This document shows, piece after piece, positions 25,113 to 35,019 of a stretch of DNA of 64,000 bases. A program made the translations under genes and the position numbers. Under the pieces are notes generated by a model that was given only the letters and a program-made list of their open reading frames with translations, was not told the origin of the DNA and did not search any database. This stretch comes from Lysobacter gummosus (GTDB lineage Bacteria > Pseudomonadota > Gammaproteobacteria > Xanthomonadales > Xanthomonadaceae). The DNA lies in the NCBI RefSeq assembly GCF_001442805.1, contig NZ_CP011131.1:3348001-3412000 (forward strand), given 5' to 3'. Within the stretch, counting starts at the first letter, position 1. Each line of letters starts with the position of its first letter.

Positions 25113-25916
25113 TCAACCGCCCTCGCCGTCCAGGCCTGCGCCGGTCGCGTCCGCTTCGGCGGCCAGATGCGCCTCGGCCCGGGCCAGATCCTCCGGCGTG
25201 TCCACGCCGGGCGGGAACGGCTCGGGCGTGATGCCGACCGCGATGCGGTAACCGGCTTCCAGCGCGCGCAATTGCTCCAGCGACTCGATCTGCTCCAGGC
25301 GTCCGGGCCGCATCTTGGCGAACTTGCGCAGGAATCCGGCGCGGTAACCGTAAATGCCGATGTGCCGCAGCCATTCGCCGCCACCGGGCATGCGTTCGCG
25401 ATCCTTGGCGAAGGCGTCGCGCGGCCACGGAATCGGCGCGCGGCTGAAGTACAGCGCATCGCCGTTGCCGGCGCGCACCAACTTGACCGCGTTGGGATCG
25501 AACAACACTTCGACCTGCGTGACCGGCGTGGCCAGCGTGGACATGTCCGCGCCGCTGTCGCGCAAGGTCTGTGCGGTGGCCAGGATGCCCGCGGCCGGCG
25601 CGAAGGGCTCGTCGCCCTGCAGATTGACCACGACGGTGTCGTCGCGCCAGCCGGCGATGTCGGCGCATTCGGCCAGACGGTCGGTGCCGGAGGCGTGGTC
25701 GGGCGAGGTCATCGCCACTTGCACGCCGCTGTCCTTGAGCGCCTGCGCGATGCGTTCGTCGTCGGCCGCGACCCACACTTCGCTCGCGCCCGCCGCCAGT
25801 GCGCGGCGCGCGACGTGCAGCACCAGCGGCTCGCCGGCGAGCGTGCGCAGCGGTTTGCCGGGCAGCCGCGAAGCGGCGTAGCGGGCGGGAATGGCGACGA
25901 CGAAATCCTGGCTCAT
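25113..25916 (-). CDS. kdsB: 3-deoxy-manno-octulosonate cytidylyltransferase
   Basis: 267 residues. Activates Kdo with CTP for lipopolysaccharide core synthesis, in the cytoplasm. N-terminal nucleotide-binding motif [16 protein letters not shown], substrate segment NLQGDEPF, and the active-site block [14 protein letters not shown] with [12 protein letters not shown] match KdsB throughout. Length is slightly above the usual 250 because of a Glu/Ala/Gly-rich tail. It follows lpxK by 97 bp and precedes the phosphatase gene by 3 bp. Confidence 0.96.
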   Translation of the reverse strand: MSQDFVVAIPARYAASRLPGKPLRTLAGEPLVLHVARRALAAGASEVWVAADDERIAQALKDSGVQVAMTSPDHASGTDRLAECADIAGWRDDTVVVNLQGDEPFAPAAGILATAQTLRDSGADMSTLATPVTQVEVLFDPNAVKLVRAGNGDALYFSRAPIPWPRDAFAKDRERMPGGGEWLRHIGIYGYRAGFLRKFAKMRPGRLEQIESLEQLRALEAGYRIAVGITPEPFPPGVDTPEDLARAEAHLAAEADATGAGLDGEGG

Positions 25917-26013
25917 GGCTGTCTCCGAACGGTACGGCAGTGCGGCGGTGGCGACGACGATGGCGGGCGATGGCGGGCCGTTGCGGATTCGCAACAACCA
26001 CGCCGCAAACAAC

Positions 26014-27051
26014 TCAGCGCCGCGGCAGCGCCTGTAATTTATCCAACAACGACACCCAGAACGCCTCCGGCAATTCGGCGCGCACCGGCACGCTGTAGTA
26101 CGCCTCCGAGGCGAACGCGCCCTCGCCCGTCAGCGGAATCTTGACCGCGTCTTTCTCCGTCATCAGCACCGGCAGTTTGCTGCCGAAGGCGAAGTCGGAT
26201 TCGACATAGCGGTGATGATCGGGAAACGCATGCGGCACGACCGCGATGCCGAAGCCGCGCAGCATGGAGAAATAGCGCTCGGGATCGCCGATGCCGGCGA
26301 CCGCGTGCACGCGCTGGCCGGCGAAGGCCTCCAGCTTGAGCGGACGCGTGCCCAGCAGCGACTGCGCCTGATCGGCGATCAGGCGCATCGGCCATTCGCC
26401 GAAACCGGCGTTGGCGGTCGGGTCGCTGGTCGCGGCCTGGGCCAGATTGACCACGCGGAAATCGCACTGCGCGCCGCGCTCGGGCGGCTCGCGCAAAGGT
26501 CCGGCCGGCAGCAGTTGGCCGTTGCCGTAGCGGCGGCGGCCGTCGACGACTTCGATCTCGATGTCGCGCGCCAGGCGGTAATGCTGCAGGCCGTCGTCGC
26601 AGATCACGATGTCGCAGCCGGCTTCGGCCAGGGCCTTGGCCGCGGCGGCGCGGTCGCGGTCGGCGCGCAGCTTGGCGCCGGTGCGGCGCGCGATCAGCAC
26701 CGGTTCGTCGCCGCCCAGGCGCGGATCGGTGTCGCGTTCGACCCACAACGGCGTGGCGATGTCGTCGCGGCCGTAACCGCGGCTGGCGACGCCGGGGTTC
26801 CAGCCTTCCTGTTTGAGCCGCTGTACCAGGGCGATGGTCAGCGGCGTCTTGCCGGCGCCGCCGGCGGTGATGTTGCCGACCACCAGCACCGGCACGCCCG
26901 GGTGCAGGCGGCGCTTGTAGCCCTTGCGGTACAGCGCGCGGCGAAAGCCGGTGACCGCGCCGTACAGGCCCGAGAGCAGGCGCGCGTGCGCGGGCACGGC
27001 GGTGTCGTCGTACCAGTAGGCGGGAACACCGCCGCGGCGATCGGCGCTCAT
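26014..27051 (-). CDS. lpxK: tetraacyldisaccharide 4'-kinase
   Basis: 345 residues. Phosphorylates the lipid A precursor at the 4' position on the cytoplasmic face of the inner membrane. The Walker A loop [16 protein letters not shown], the SRGYGR segment, the catalytic CDDGLQHY and the C-terminal MTEKDAVK are all present. An N-terminal hydrophobic or amphipathic segment (about 22-45) would anchor it. Follows msbA by 85 bp, the standard msbA-lpxK order. Confidence 0.96.
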   Translation of the reverse strand: MSADRRGGVPAYWYDDTAVPAHARLLSGLYGAVTGFRRALYRKGYKRRLHPGVPVLVVGNITAGGAGKTPLTIALVQRLKQEGWNPGVASRGYGRDDIATPLWVERDTDPRLGGDEPVLIARRTGAKLRADRDRAAAAKALAEAGCDIVICDDGLQHYRLARDIEIEVVDGRRRYGNGQLLPAGPLREPPERGAQCDFRVVNLAQAATSDPTANAGFGEWPMRLIADQAQSLLGTRPLKLEAFAGQRVHAVAGIGDPERYFSMLRGFGIAVVPHAFPDHHRYVESDFAFGSKLPVLMTEKDAVKIPLTGEGAFASEAYYSVPVRAELPEAFWVSLLDKLQALPRR

Positions 27052-27136
27052 CGGTCACCGCCGGTGTTGGGCGAAATCCGCGGCGGGTCGATTCGCGCGG
27101 GCATCGCGGCCTGGTTCGCGCCCTTCATCGCGTCAT

Positions 27137-28891
27137 TCATTCGGCGTCGCGGAACTGCATGCGGTGCAAATGCGCGTAAAGCCCGCCGTGGGCGAGCAGT
27201 TCGGCATGCGAGCCGCGCTCGACGATGCGGCCCTGATCCAGCACCAGCACCTGATCGGCGTGTTCGATGGTCGACAGCCGGTGCGCGATCACAAGCGTGG
27301 TGCGATCGGGCATCAGCCGCTCCAGCGCGTCCTGCACCAGCCGCTCGGACTCGGTGTCGAGCGCGGCGGTGGCTTCGTCGAGGATCAGGATCGGCGCGTC
27401 CTTGAGCATCGCGCGCGCGATCGCCAGGCGTTGGCGCTGACCGCCGGAGAGCTTGCCGCCCTTGGCGCCGATGGAGGTCTGCGCGCCTTCGGGCATGCGC
27501 TCGATGAACTCGGCCGCGTTGGCGCCCTTCATGGCGCGATTGAGCGCGTCCGCATCGCGATCCTGCATTTCGCCGTAGGCCACGTTGGCCGCGACGGTGC
27601 CGTCGAACAACATCACCTGCTGGCCGACCAAGGCGATCTGGCGACGCAGATCGGTGAGCTTGTAGTCCTGCAACGGATGGCCGTCGAGCAGGATCTGCCC
27701 GGATTCGACGTCGTAGAAACGCGGAATCAGCTTGATCAAGGTCGACTTGCCGCTGCCGGACCGGCCGACGATGGCGGTGACCGTGCCCGGGCGCGCGGTG
27801 AAGGCGATGTTTGACAAGGCCGGCTGCGCCTGGCCCGGATAACGCGCGGTGACGTCGCGGAATTCGATCAGACCCTGGCTGCGCGTGAGTTCGCGCGAAC
27901 CGCCGTCGGGCTCTTCCGGCGCATCGAGCACTTCGAACAGACGCTCGGCCGAGGCCACGCCGCGCTGGAGCATGTTCTGCACGTTGGTGAGCTGGCGCAG
28001 GTTCGGGATCATCGCCATCATCGCCAACATCAACGCGACGAAACCGCCGGCGCTCAGACGCCCGTTGAAAGCTTCATAGCCGGCGACAAACAGCAACACC
28101 GCCAAACCGACAGAGCCCATCAACTGGACCATGGCCGAAGCGATGCTGCGGGTGGATTCGACCTTGAGGCTGAGTTTGAGATAGTGGTCCGCGATCGCGC
28201 GGTAACGGCCCAATTCGGTCGGCTGCGCGCCGTAGATCTTCACTTCCTGCTGGTTGGACAGACTCTGATCGGCGGCGAGCAACAACTCCGCGCCGCTTTC
28301 CTGGATGCGGTGGCTGATACGCCGGTAACGCCGGCCGACCTTGTCCATCACCCAGGCCAGCGGCGGCGCTACGACCAACACCGCCAAAGTCACCTGCCAG
28401 CTAGTCCAGACCATCATCGCAAGCAGACCCAACGCCTGAGTCGACTGTTGCACCATGACCTTGAGTGCGTCGACCGAGGCCTGAGCGACTTGATCGCTGT
28501 CGGAACCCAGACGCACCAACATCGAGGTCACCGGCTCAGTATCGAAACGCGCGCCGGGCATGCGCAGATATTTGCCGAGCACCTGCACGCGCAGATCGCG
28601 GGCCACGCCGCGGCCGGACTTGGCCATGTAATAGTCGGTGACGTAACCGGCGATGCCGCGTAAGACGAACAGACCGACGATGGTCAACGGCAACCAGATC
28701 GCGACATTTTTATTCTTGGCGATGAAGGTCTCGTTGATGATCGGTTCCATCAACTTGGTGAAACCCGCGCCCGCCGCGGCTTCGATCAGCATGCCGATCC
28801 CGGCCAACCACAGCAGAGTGCGATACGGCAGAGCGAAGCGGAACAACCGGCGGTAGGTCTGCCAGGGCGAAGCGGCAGCGCTCGCCGTCAC
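27137..28891 (-). CDS. msbA: lipid A export ABC transporter (permease-ATPase fusion)
   Basis: 584 residues. Flips core-lipid A across the inner membrane as a homodimer. Six transmembrane helices occupy about 20-310. The ATPase has Walker A GRSGSGKST, signature LSGGQRQRLAIARA, Walker B ILDEATAALD and the switch His in VIAHRLSTI. The GTG at 28889-28891 overlaps the exbD stop by four bases (GTGA), so translation is coupled. Length and order (exbD-msbA-lpxK-kdsB) are standard for Xanthomonadaceae. Confidence 0.96.
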   Translation of the reverse strand: MTASAAASPWQTYRRLFRFALPYRTLLWLAGIGMLIEAAAGAGFTKLMEPIINETFIAKNKNVAIWLPLTIVGLFVLRGIAGYVTDYYMAKSGRGVARDLRVQVLGKYLRMPGARFDTEPVTSMLVRLGSDSDQVAQASVDALKVMVQQSTQALGLLAMMVWTSWQVTLAVLVVAPPLAWVMDKVGRRYRRISHRIQESGAELLLAADQSLSNQQEVKIYGAQPTELGRYRAIADHYLKLSLKVESTRSIASAMVQLMGSVGLAVLLFVAGYEAFNGRLSAGGFVALMLAMMAMIPNLRQLTNVQNMLQRGVASAERLFEVLDAPEEPDGGSRELTRSQGLIEFRDVTARYPGQAQPALSNIAFTARPGTVTAIVGRSGSGKSTLIKLIPRFYDVESGQILLDGHPLQDYKLTDLRRQIALVGQQVMLFDGTVAANVAYGEMQDRDADALNRAMKGANAAEFIERMPEGAQTSIGAKGGKLSGGQRQRLAIARAMLKDAPILILDEATAALDTESERLVQDALERLMPDRTTLVIAHRLSTIEHADQVLVLDQGRIVERGSHAELLAHGGLYAHLHRMQFRDAE

Positions 28892-29340
28892 CGCGCGGCC
28901 TCCGCGGGCTTGGCCGCGCCGGCGTTCTGCGGCGGCGCGGTCGCGCTCATGATCCGGCGGAAACCCAGCTGGCCGAGCGCGTCGTACACGGTGACCACGG
29001 CCTGGTACGGCGTGCGCGCGTCGGCGCGCAGCATCACCGCGCGGTCGCGGTCGGAACCGGCGACTTCGGCGATGGTGGTCTTGAGCGATTCAAGATCGTC
29101 GCGCAGCACCTCGCGGTCGCCGACGAAGTAACGGCCTTCGGCGTTGACCAGCACGATCAGCGCCTTGCTGGCGTCGCCCGAAGGCTCGCCGGTGGCGCGC
29201 GGCAGTTCCAGCTTGAGCACCGAGCGCGCGTCGAAGGTCGCGGTGACGACGAAGAAGATGATCAGCACCAGGATCACGTCGATCAGCGGGACCAGGTTGA
29301 TCTCGGGTTCGTCGTCGGCGCGATGGTCGCGAATACGCAT
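28888..29340 (-). CDS. exbD: ExbD/TolR-family energy-transduction protein
   Basis: 150 residues. One transmembrane helix (about 17-37) containing the proton-channel Asp in NLVPLIDVILVLIIFF, then a periplasmic domain with DLESLKTTIAEV and VTVYDALGQLGFRR. It works with the adjacent ExbB-like protein in coupling proton flow to an envelope process. Its place before msbA suggests an envelope role; no TonB or receptor gene is nearby. Overlaps msbA by four bases. Confidence 0.93.
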   Translation of the reverse strand: MRIRDHRADDEPEINLVPLIDVILVLIIFFVVTATFDARSVLKLELPRATGEPSGDASKALIVLVNAEGRYFVGDREVLRDDLESLKTTIAEVAGSDRDRAVMLRADARTPYQAVVTVYDALGQLGFRRIMSATAPPQNAGAAKPAEAAR

Positions 29341-29349
29341 GCGGCGACC

Positions 29350-30018
29350 TCAGCCGGCCTGGCCGCCGGCCAGGCGCACCGGCGCGCGCGCCGCTTCGGT
29401 CTGGCGCGATTCGGCGGTGCCCGGGGTCAGCACGTCGATCAGGGCGATGGCTTCGTGCTCCATCGCCACGATGTATTCCGCGACGCGGCCGCGGAACCAG
29501 CGGTGGGCGATCAGCGCCGGGATCGCCACGATCATGCCGGTGGCGGTGCACACCAGCGCCTTGCCGATGCCGCCGGCCAGCTGGTTGACGTCGCCGATGC
29601 CGTGATCGTTGATGACCATGAACATCTGGATCATGCCGACCACGGTGCCGAACAGGCCCAGCAGCGGGCCCGCGGCGGAAATGGTGCCGAGCGTGTTCAG
29701 GTAGCGCTCCATGCGGTGGACCAGATGCCGGCCCACGTCCTCGATGCGTTCGCGGATTTCCTCGCGCGGACGCAGGCGCACGTCCAGCGCCGCCGCCAGC
29801 AGCGCTCCCAGCGGCGCAGTCGCGCGCAGGGATTCGATATGCGCCGGGTCGAGCTTGCCGCTGGCCGCCCAGGCGCGCACTTCCTGGCCCAGCTGGGGCG
29901 GCAGGACCGCACGCCGGCGCAGAGTCCACAGTCGCTCGATGATGATCGCAAGCGCTACCGCCGACAGGATCAACAACGGAATCATCGGCCAACCGCCGGC
30001 CTTCACCAGTTCCAGCAC
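29350..30018 (-). CDS. exbB: ExbB/TolQ-family proton channel protein
   Basis: 222 residues. Three transmembrane helices: about 10-30, 110-135 and 150-175. Motifs TISAAGPLLGLFGTVVGMIQMF and the following Gly/Ala-rich helix (GIGKALVCTATGMIVAIPA) match MotA/TolQ/ExbB channels. It lies 9 bp before exbD and 27 bp after comEC. The C-terminal 20 residues are unique. Forms the inner-membrane motor stator with ExbD. Confidence 0.94.
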   Translation of the reverse strand: MLELVKAGGWPMIPLLILSAVALAIIIERLWTLRRRAVLPPQLGQEVRAWAASGKLDPAHIESLRATAPLGALLAAALDVRLRPREEIRERIEDVGRHLVHRMERYLNTLGTISAAGPLLGLFGTVVGMIQMFMVINDHGIGDVNQLAGGIGKALVCTATGMIVAIPALIAHRWFRGRVAEYIVAMEHEAIALIDVLTPGTAESRQTEAARAPVRLAGGQAG

Positions 30019-30045
30019 TCGCGAACCTCCGGCCCGTGGCCGACT

Positions 30046-32427
30046 TCAATCAGGCCGATAGGATAGCCCAGGGTCCGCGCGGCGGGTCGCATCCCAGACC
30101 CGCGGGTGTGCCTGGCGTCGCGTTTCCACGCCGATGCCCTGCGCGCGCAGGCCGACCCGCAAGGCGCCGTCGTCGGCAGTGTTTCGCGGCGCCGCGCCGG
30201 CGCGACGCCAGCGTTCGAGCACGTCCGCGCGCGGGTGGCCGAAGCGGTTGCCGTGGCCGCTGGAGACCAGCGCGTGGCGGGCGCCGGGGGCCTGGACGAA
30301 CTCGGGATCGGAGGAACCGCCGCTGCCGTGGTGGGCGACCAGGACCACCTCGGCGTGCAGGGTTTGCGCCGGCGACTGCGCCGCCCGGCGGACCAGATCG
30401 CGCTCCACGACCTCGCCGATATCGCCGGTCAGCAGCGCCGCGCCGTGCTCGGTTTCGATCCGCAGCACGCAGCTGGATTCGTTCTTCAGATAGGGAAAAT
30501 GCGCCGGCGGATGCAGGAAACGCAGGCGCACGCCGTCCCATTGCCAGGCGGTTCCGGCGCTGCAGGCGCGGGTTAGCAGGCTCTGCACCGCCTCGCCGTC
30601 GATATCGGGCGGCGCGAATGGCGCGGGCGCCGGAAAGGCCCGCAACACGGCTTTGATACCGCCGGCATGGTCGTTGTCGCCATGGCTGACGACGACCTGA
30701 TCGAGCCGGCGCACGCCCAGCGCGTGCAAGGCCGGGACCACCGCGCGTTCGCCGGCGTCGAAGCCGTCGCGCACCGCCGGGCCGGCGTCGAACAGCAGGC
30801 TGTGTCGGGCGGTGCGCACCAGCACCGACAGGCCCTGGCCGACATCGATCACGACCAGTTCCGCCTCGCCCGGCCCCGGCAGGCGCCGATCCGGCCATAG
30901 CAACGGCATCCACAGCAGCACGGCCAGCGCCTTGCCCGGCACGCCGCGCGGCAGCAGCAGCCAGAACGCCCCGAGCAGGGCCAACGGCAACGCGAACCAG
31001 CGCGCTTCCGGCAGCCACCACAGGGCCAGGCCGCTCTCGGCCAGGGCGCTGAAGGCCGGCCAGCCGGGCTCGAAGCAGGCCGCGGCCCAGCGCCAGGCGA
31101 ATTCGCCGGCGCCGGCGTGGACGCTCTCCAGCCCGGTTCCGAGCAGGGCCAGCGGCACCACGAGCAGACTCCACCACGGCACCGCGAGCAGATTCGCCAG
31201 CGGCCCGGCCAGCGAGGCCTGGCCGAACAGCGCCACACATACCGGCAGCAAACCCAGGCTGGCCACGCCCTGGGCCGAAACGAAGCCGCGCAGGCGTTCG
31301 CGCCAACCGCCGGCGTCCGGCCCGGGCAGACACCACAGCAGCCAGGCCACGCCGAGGAAGCTGAGCCAGAACCCGGCGCCGAGCAGCGCCAGCGGATCGG
31401 CCAGCAAGACCGCGATCGCCGCCAGCGCCAGCGCGTCGAACCCGTGCACCGGCCGCCGCGCGATCCGCAGCGCGGCTATCACCGCGATCATCAGCCAGGT
31501 GCGCATGGTGGGCAGCGCGAACCCCACCGCCGCCGCGTACAGCAATCCGCCGAGCATCGCCGCGACCGAAGCGGCGATCACTGCCGGCACCCGCCGCCCC
31601 AGCATCGGCAACGACCACCACAGCGCCCGCGCCAGCAAGGCAAAGAAGCCCGCGACCAGACCGACGTGGAAACCCGAAATCGCGATCAGATGGGTCAGGC
31701 CGTCGGCGCGCAGCACTTCCCAGTCGCGATCTTTGAGGCCGCGCGTGTCGCCCAGCGCGAGCGCGCGCACGAAGCGCGAACCGTCCGAGCGCACGGTCGC
31801 GGCGATGCGGTCGCAGATCGATTCGCGCCATGCGGTCAGGCCCTGCGCCGCGGACAACCGCTGGCTGATTTCGGGATTGCGCAGGTAGCCGGTCGCGGTC
31901 AGGCGCTGCATCAGCGCGTACTTCTCCGCATCCGCGCCGCCGGGATTGCGCAGGCCTCGCGGCGCGCGCACCCGCGCGTGGAAGCGCCAGCGCTGCCCGG
32001 CCTTGAGCACGCTGCGCGGGCGCGGATCGTCGTCGTACCACGCCAATCGCAGCAGGCCGCCGCGCAGAGGCGCGGGTTGCTGGGCGTCGTCGTCGACGCG
32101 GAACTCGAAACGCGTGCGCCGCGTTTCGTGCACGGGCAGATCGACGATGCGGCCGCTGATCGCCACCTCGCGTTTCTCCCACTGCGCCGGCAGCTGAAGA
32201 TCGAGTGCGTAGGCGATGTGCGCGCTGGCGAGCGCGAAGCCGAAGGCGGCGATCGCGACGACGCGCCAACGCGGCGAACGCCACCATGCGATCGCCGCGG
32301 CGATGAGCATCGCTGCCGACAGTCCCCACGGACACAGCCACGGCGAGGCCAGCGCGGCGGCGGCGCCGGCCAGCAAAGCGATCGCCGCGAGTTTTCCGAA
32401 AGGCGGCGTCCTTGCCGCGTCGAGCAT
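30046..32427 (-). CDS. comEC: DNA internalization protein ComEC/Rec2
   Basis: 793 residues. Inner-membrane channel moving single-stranded DNA into the cytoplasm in natural transformation. An N-terminal DUF4131-type OB-like domain (about 30-175) is followed by the Competence membrane domain (about 210-490; HLIAISGFHVGLVAGFF, GFALPTMRTWLM, FWLSFLGVAWLL) and a C-terminal metallo-beta-lactamase-like domain (about 525-760; DVGQGLSVLV, SHGDNDHAGG, LLTGDIG, VAHHGSGGSS). All three parts are intact. GGAG stands 8 nt before the ATG. It is the first gene of the minus-strand envelope operon. Confidence 0.95.
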   Translation of the reverse strand: MLDAARTPPFGKLAAIALLAGAAAALASPWLCPWGLSAAMLIAAAIAWWRSPRWRVVAIAAFGFALASAHIAYALDLQLPAQWEKREVAISGRIVDLPVHETRRTRFEFRVDDDAQQPAPLRGGLLRLAWYDDDPRPRSVLKAGQRWRFHARVRAPRGLRNPGGADAEKYALMQRLTATGYLRNPEISQRLSAAQGLTAWRESICDRIAATVRSDGSRFVRALALGDTRGLKDRDWEVLRADGLTHLIAISGFHVGLVAGFFALLARALWWSLPMLGRRVPAVIAASVAAMLGGLLYAAAVGFALPTMRTWLMIAVIAALRIARRPVHGFDALALAAIAVLLADPLALLGAGFWLSFLGVAWLLWCLPGPDAGGWRERLRGFVSAQGVASLGLLPVCVALFGQASLAGPLANLLAVPWWSLLVVPLALLGTGLESVHAGAGEFAWRWAAACFEPGWPAFSALAESGLALWWLPEARWFALPLALLGAFWLLLPRGVPGKALAVLLWMPLLWPDRRLPGPGEAELVVIDVGQGLSVLVRTARHSLLFDAGPAVRDGFDAGERAVVPALHALGVRRLDQVVVSHGDNDHAGGIKAVLRAFPAPAPFAPPDIDGEAVQSLLTRACSAGTAWQWDGVRLRFLHPPAHFPYLKNESSCVLRIETEHGAALLTGDIGEVVERDLVRRAAQSPAQTLHAEVVLVAHHGSGGSSDPEFVQAPGARHALVSSGHGNRFGHPRADVLERWRRAGAAPRNTADDGALRVGLRAQGIGVETRRQAHPRVWDATRRADPGLSYRPD

Positions 32428-32780
32428 GTTGGGTTCTCCGTCGATGGCCGCGCTTCGCGATCCGTGCGAGCGTTATGCAGACTCTACGAACGGTGTCCGG
32501 ATCGTCCAATCGGTATTGATGCCATCGGGCTGTAGGCGTTTTCCTGATCGGATCGTGGCGAACGGCGCAGTCGTTCGTAGCACGACCGCCCTGCCCCGCG
32601 GCCACGCGGCGGCAGCGAATGCAGGCATCTACGCTGCGTTCGCCTCAGGTCCGGGCCTTCTGCAATCAGGCGCCTTGCTCGGCCCGCGCACGCAGCAAGC
32701 GTTCGCGGGCGCCGCATCGACAGGGGCAAGTCTCTATCGGCCGGCGAACGCCTTGCGCGTCGCCGGCTGCTTCGCCCCGG
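32428..32780. other. gene-free stretch between lolD and comEC
   Basis: 353 bp. Both flanking genes are on the minus strand. The ORFs in it are short and Arg/Pro-rich, without a ribosome site, and are taken as shadows. It should hold the promoter of the comEC operon, but no clear promoter or terminator was found. Confidence 0.5.
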
Positions 32781-33641
32781 TCAGACTTCGCTCGGCGCCA
32801 GTTGCCGCAGCTTGCCTTCGTGCAATTCCAGCACGCGATCCAGACGCCGCGCGAGGCGGCGGTCGTGGGTCACCAGCACCAGGCTGGTGCCCTGCTCGCG
32901 GTTGAGCGAGAGCATGATCTCGAACACCGTGGCCGCGGTCTTCTCATCGAGATTGCCGGTGGGCTCGTCGCCGAGCACGCAGGCCGGACGATTGATCAGC
33001 GCACGCGCGACCGCGGCGCGCTGACGCTCGCCGCCGGACAGTTCGCCGGGCTTGTGCTGCAACCGATGCCCCAGCCCGACCGATTCCAGCAGCGCGGTCG
33101 CGCGCTGGCGCGCCTGCGCCACCGACGGCGCGTCCACGCTCTCGGACACCGAGCGCACCATCGCCAGCGGCAGATCGAAGAACAGGTAACGCGGCACCGC
33201 CATCACCACGCCGCCCCACGAGCGCGCGCGCTTGGCCCGCACCGAGCGCCCGCTCAGCAGGACCGGCAGCATCACGTTCTCCAGCGCGGTGAATTCCGGC
33301 AGCAGATGGTGAAACTGATAGATGAAGCCCAGCGACTGATTGCGCAGGATGCCGCGCGAGCGATCCGGCAGACCGTTCATGCGATGGCCGCCGACATAGA
33401 CCTCGCCCGCGGTCGGCGTGTCCAGGCCGCCGAGCAGATGCAGCAAGGTGCTCTTGCCGGCGCCGGACGCGCCCAGGATCGCCACGGTCTCGCCGCGGCG
33501 AACCGACAGGTCCAGGCCGTCGAACACCGGCGTATGCAGATTGCCTTCCGAATAGGTCATCGCCAGCCCTTCGCAGGACAGCACGATGTCGTCCGAAGCT
33601 TGCGAGGCTGCGGCGGCGGCCGGATTGCGGATATCACTCAT
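32781..33641 (-). CDS. lolD: lipoprotein-releasing ABC transporter ATPase, with an unusual insertion
   Basis: 286 residues against about 225-245 usual. Drives release of outer-membrane lipoproteins from the inner membrane with the LolC/E permease. Walker [11 protein letters not shown] at 56-65, Q-loop in [20 protein letters not shown], signature LSGGERQR at 201-208, Walker [12 protein letters not shown] and switch His in THDRR are intact. Between the Q-loop and signature, about residues 133-175 (33116-33245) are extra and partly hydrophobic ([21 protein letters not shown]). The first 16 residues are also an extension. Overlaps the lolC stop by 8 bp. Confidence 0.92.
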   Translation of the reverse strand: MSDIRNPAAAAASQASDDIVLSCEGLAMTYSEGNLHTPVFDGLDLSVRRGETVAILGASGAGKSTLLHLLGGLDTPTAGEVYVGGHRMNGLPDRSRGILRNQSLGFIYQFHHLLPEFTALENVMLPVLLSGRSVRAKRARSWGGVVMAVPRYLFFDLPLAMVRSVSESVDAPSVAQARQRATALLESVGLGHRLQHKPGELSGGERQRAAVARALINRPACVLGDEPTGNLDEKTAATVFEIMLSLNREQGTSLVLVTHDRRLARRLDRVLELHEGKLRQLAPSEV

Positions 33642-34878
33642 AACGCAGCGCCTCCGCCGGTGCCGTGCGCGCGGCGCGCCAGGCGGGATAGATGGTGGCG
33701 ACGAACGCCATCGCCAGCGCGACGCAGGCGATGATGATCACGTCGCTGCTCTGCAGATCCGTCGGCAGACCGGTGATGTAGTAGACGTCTTCCGGCAGCA
33801 ACTGCACGCCGAGCACTTTCTCGATCAGCTTGAGGATGTGCTCCAGGTTCAAGGTCAGCACGATGCCGCCGACCACGCCGAGCACGGTGCCGATGATGCC
33901 GATCAAGGTGCCCTGCACGACGAAGATGCGCATCACGCTCAAGGGAGTAAGGCCCAGGGTGCGCTGGATCGCGATGTCGGCCTGCTTGTCGGTGACCAGC
34001 ATCACCTGCGAGGAGACCAGGTTGAACGCGCCCATCGCGATGATCAGCGACAGCAGGATCGCCATCACCGTCTTTTCCATCTTCAGCGCGCGGAACATGT
34101 TGGCGTTGTCGCTGCTCCAGTCGGTGACCCGATATGGCCCGCCCAGGCTGACCGCCAGATCGCGCGCCACCTCCGCGGCCTGGTCCATGTCGTGCAGTTT
34201 CAGGCGCACGCCGGTGACGCCGTCGCCCATGCGCAGCACCCGCTGCATGTCGTGCATGTTCACGACCGCCAGGCCTTTGTCGTATTCGTTGTAGCCGGCT
34301 TCGAAGATGCCGCTGACGTTAAAGCGCTTGAGCTGCGGCATCGCGCCCATTGGCGTGCTGCGGCCGTCGGCGGTCATCACCACCACGCTGTCGCCGACCT
34401 GCGCGCCCATCCACAGCGCGAGTTCCTTGCCGAGCACGATGTTGAAGCTGCCGGGCGTGAGCGAATCGAGCTTGCCCTCGACCATCTTCTCGGCCAGCAC
34501 CGACACCTTGCCCTCTTCGGACGGAACGACGCCGCGGATGATCGCCGGCTGCTGGCGCGAGGCCGACAGCAGGGCTTCCTTCTCGATGTAGGGCGCGGCG
34601 CCGACCACACGGATGTCGGCCATCGCCTTGTTGACCGCGAGCTGCCATTCGACCAGTGGCTCGCCGTAGGCGCTGACGGTGGCGTGCGCGGCCATCTGCA
34701 GCATGCGGTCGCGGATTTCGCGCTGGAAACCGCTCATCACCGCGAGCGTGGTGATCAGCGCGGTCACGCCCAGGGCGATGCCCGCGATCGAGGCCAGCGA
34801 GATGAAGGAAATAAAGCCGTTACGGCGCTTGGCGCGCAGATAGCGCAGGCCGATGGCTACTGAAAGAGGTTTGAACAT
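33634..34878 (-). CDS. lolC: lipoprotein-releasing ABC transporter permease (LolC/LolE family)
   Basis: 414 residues. The first transmembrane helix (about 25-48; [21 protein letters not shown]) is followed by a large periplasmic domain (about 50-265) and three helices near the C-terminus (about 270-295, 320-345 and 375-400). The N-terminal [14 protein letters not shown] and the C-terminal [18 protein letters not shown] are standard for LolC/E. Only one permease gene is seen beside lolD, so the complex may be homodimeric (LolF-like) or a second permease lies elsewhere. The stop is inside the lolD start (8-bp overlap). Confidence 0.93.
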   Translation of the reverse strand: MFKPLSVAIGLRYLRAKRRNGFISFISLASIAGIALGVTALITTLAVMSGFQREIRDRMLQMAAHATVSAYGEPLVEWQLAVNKAMADIRVVGAAPYIEKEALLSASRQQPAIIRGVVPSEEGKVSVLAEKMVEGKLDSLTPGSFNIVLGKELALWMGAQVGDSVVVMTADGRSTPMGAMPQLKRFNVSGIFEAGYNEYDKGLAVVNMHDMQRVLRMGDGVTGVRLKLHDMDQAAEVARDLAVSLGGPYRVTDWSSDNANMFRALKMEKTVMAILLSLIIAMGAFNLVSSQVMLVTDKQADIAIQRTLGLTPLSVMRIFVVQGTLIGIIGTVLGVVGGIVLTLNLEHILKLIEKVLGVQLLPEDVYYITGLPTDLQSSDVIIIACVALAMAFVATIYPAWRAARTAPAEALRYE

Positions 34879-35019
34879 CTATGGAGCCGGGACTCGGGAT
34901 TGGGAATTGGGCATGGTCTTCATCTGGCTCTTCGTTCGGTTCCGCTGTCGGCCGGCTTCGAGCGGGCGTTCGGCGCCGCGTTTTTCACGACGTCCGAAGC
35001 GCGAAGCCCGAATCGCCGC

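Noticed and set aside
32484..32729. An 81-codon minus-strand ORF upstream of comEC
   Set aside because: Arg/Pro/Ser-rich, no ribosome site, no conserved-looking pattern.
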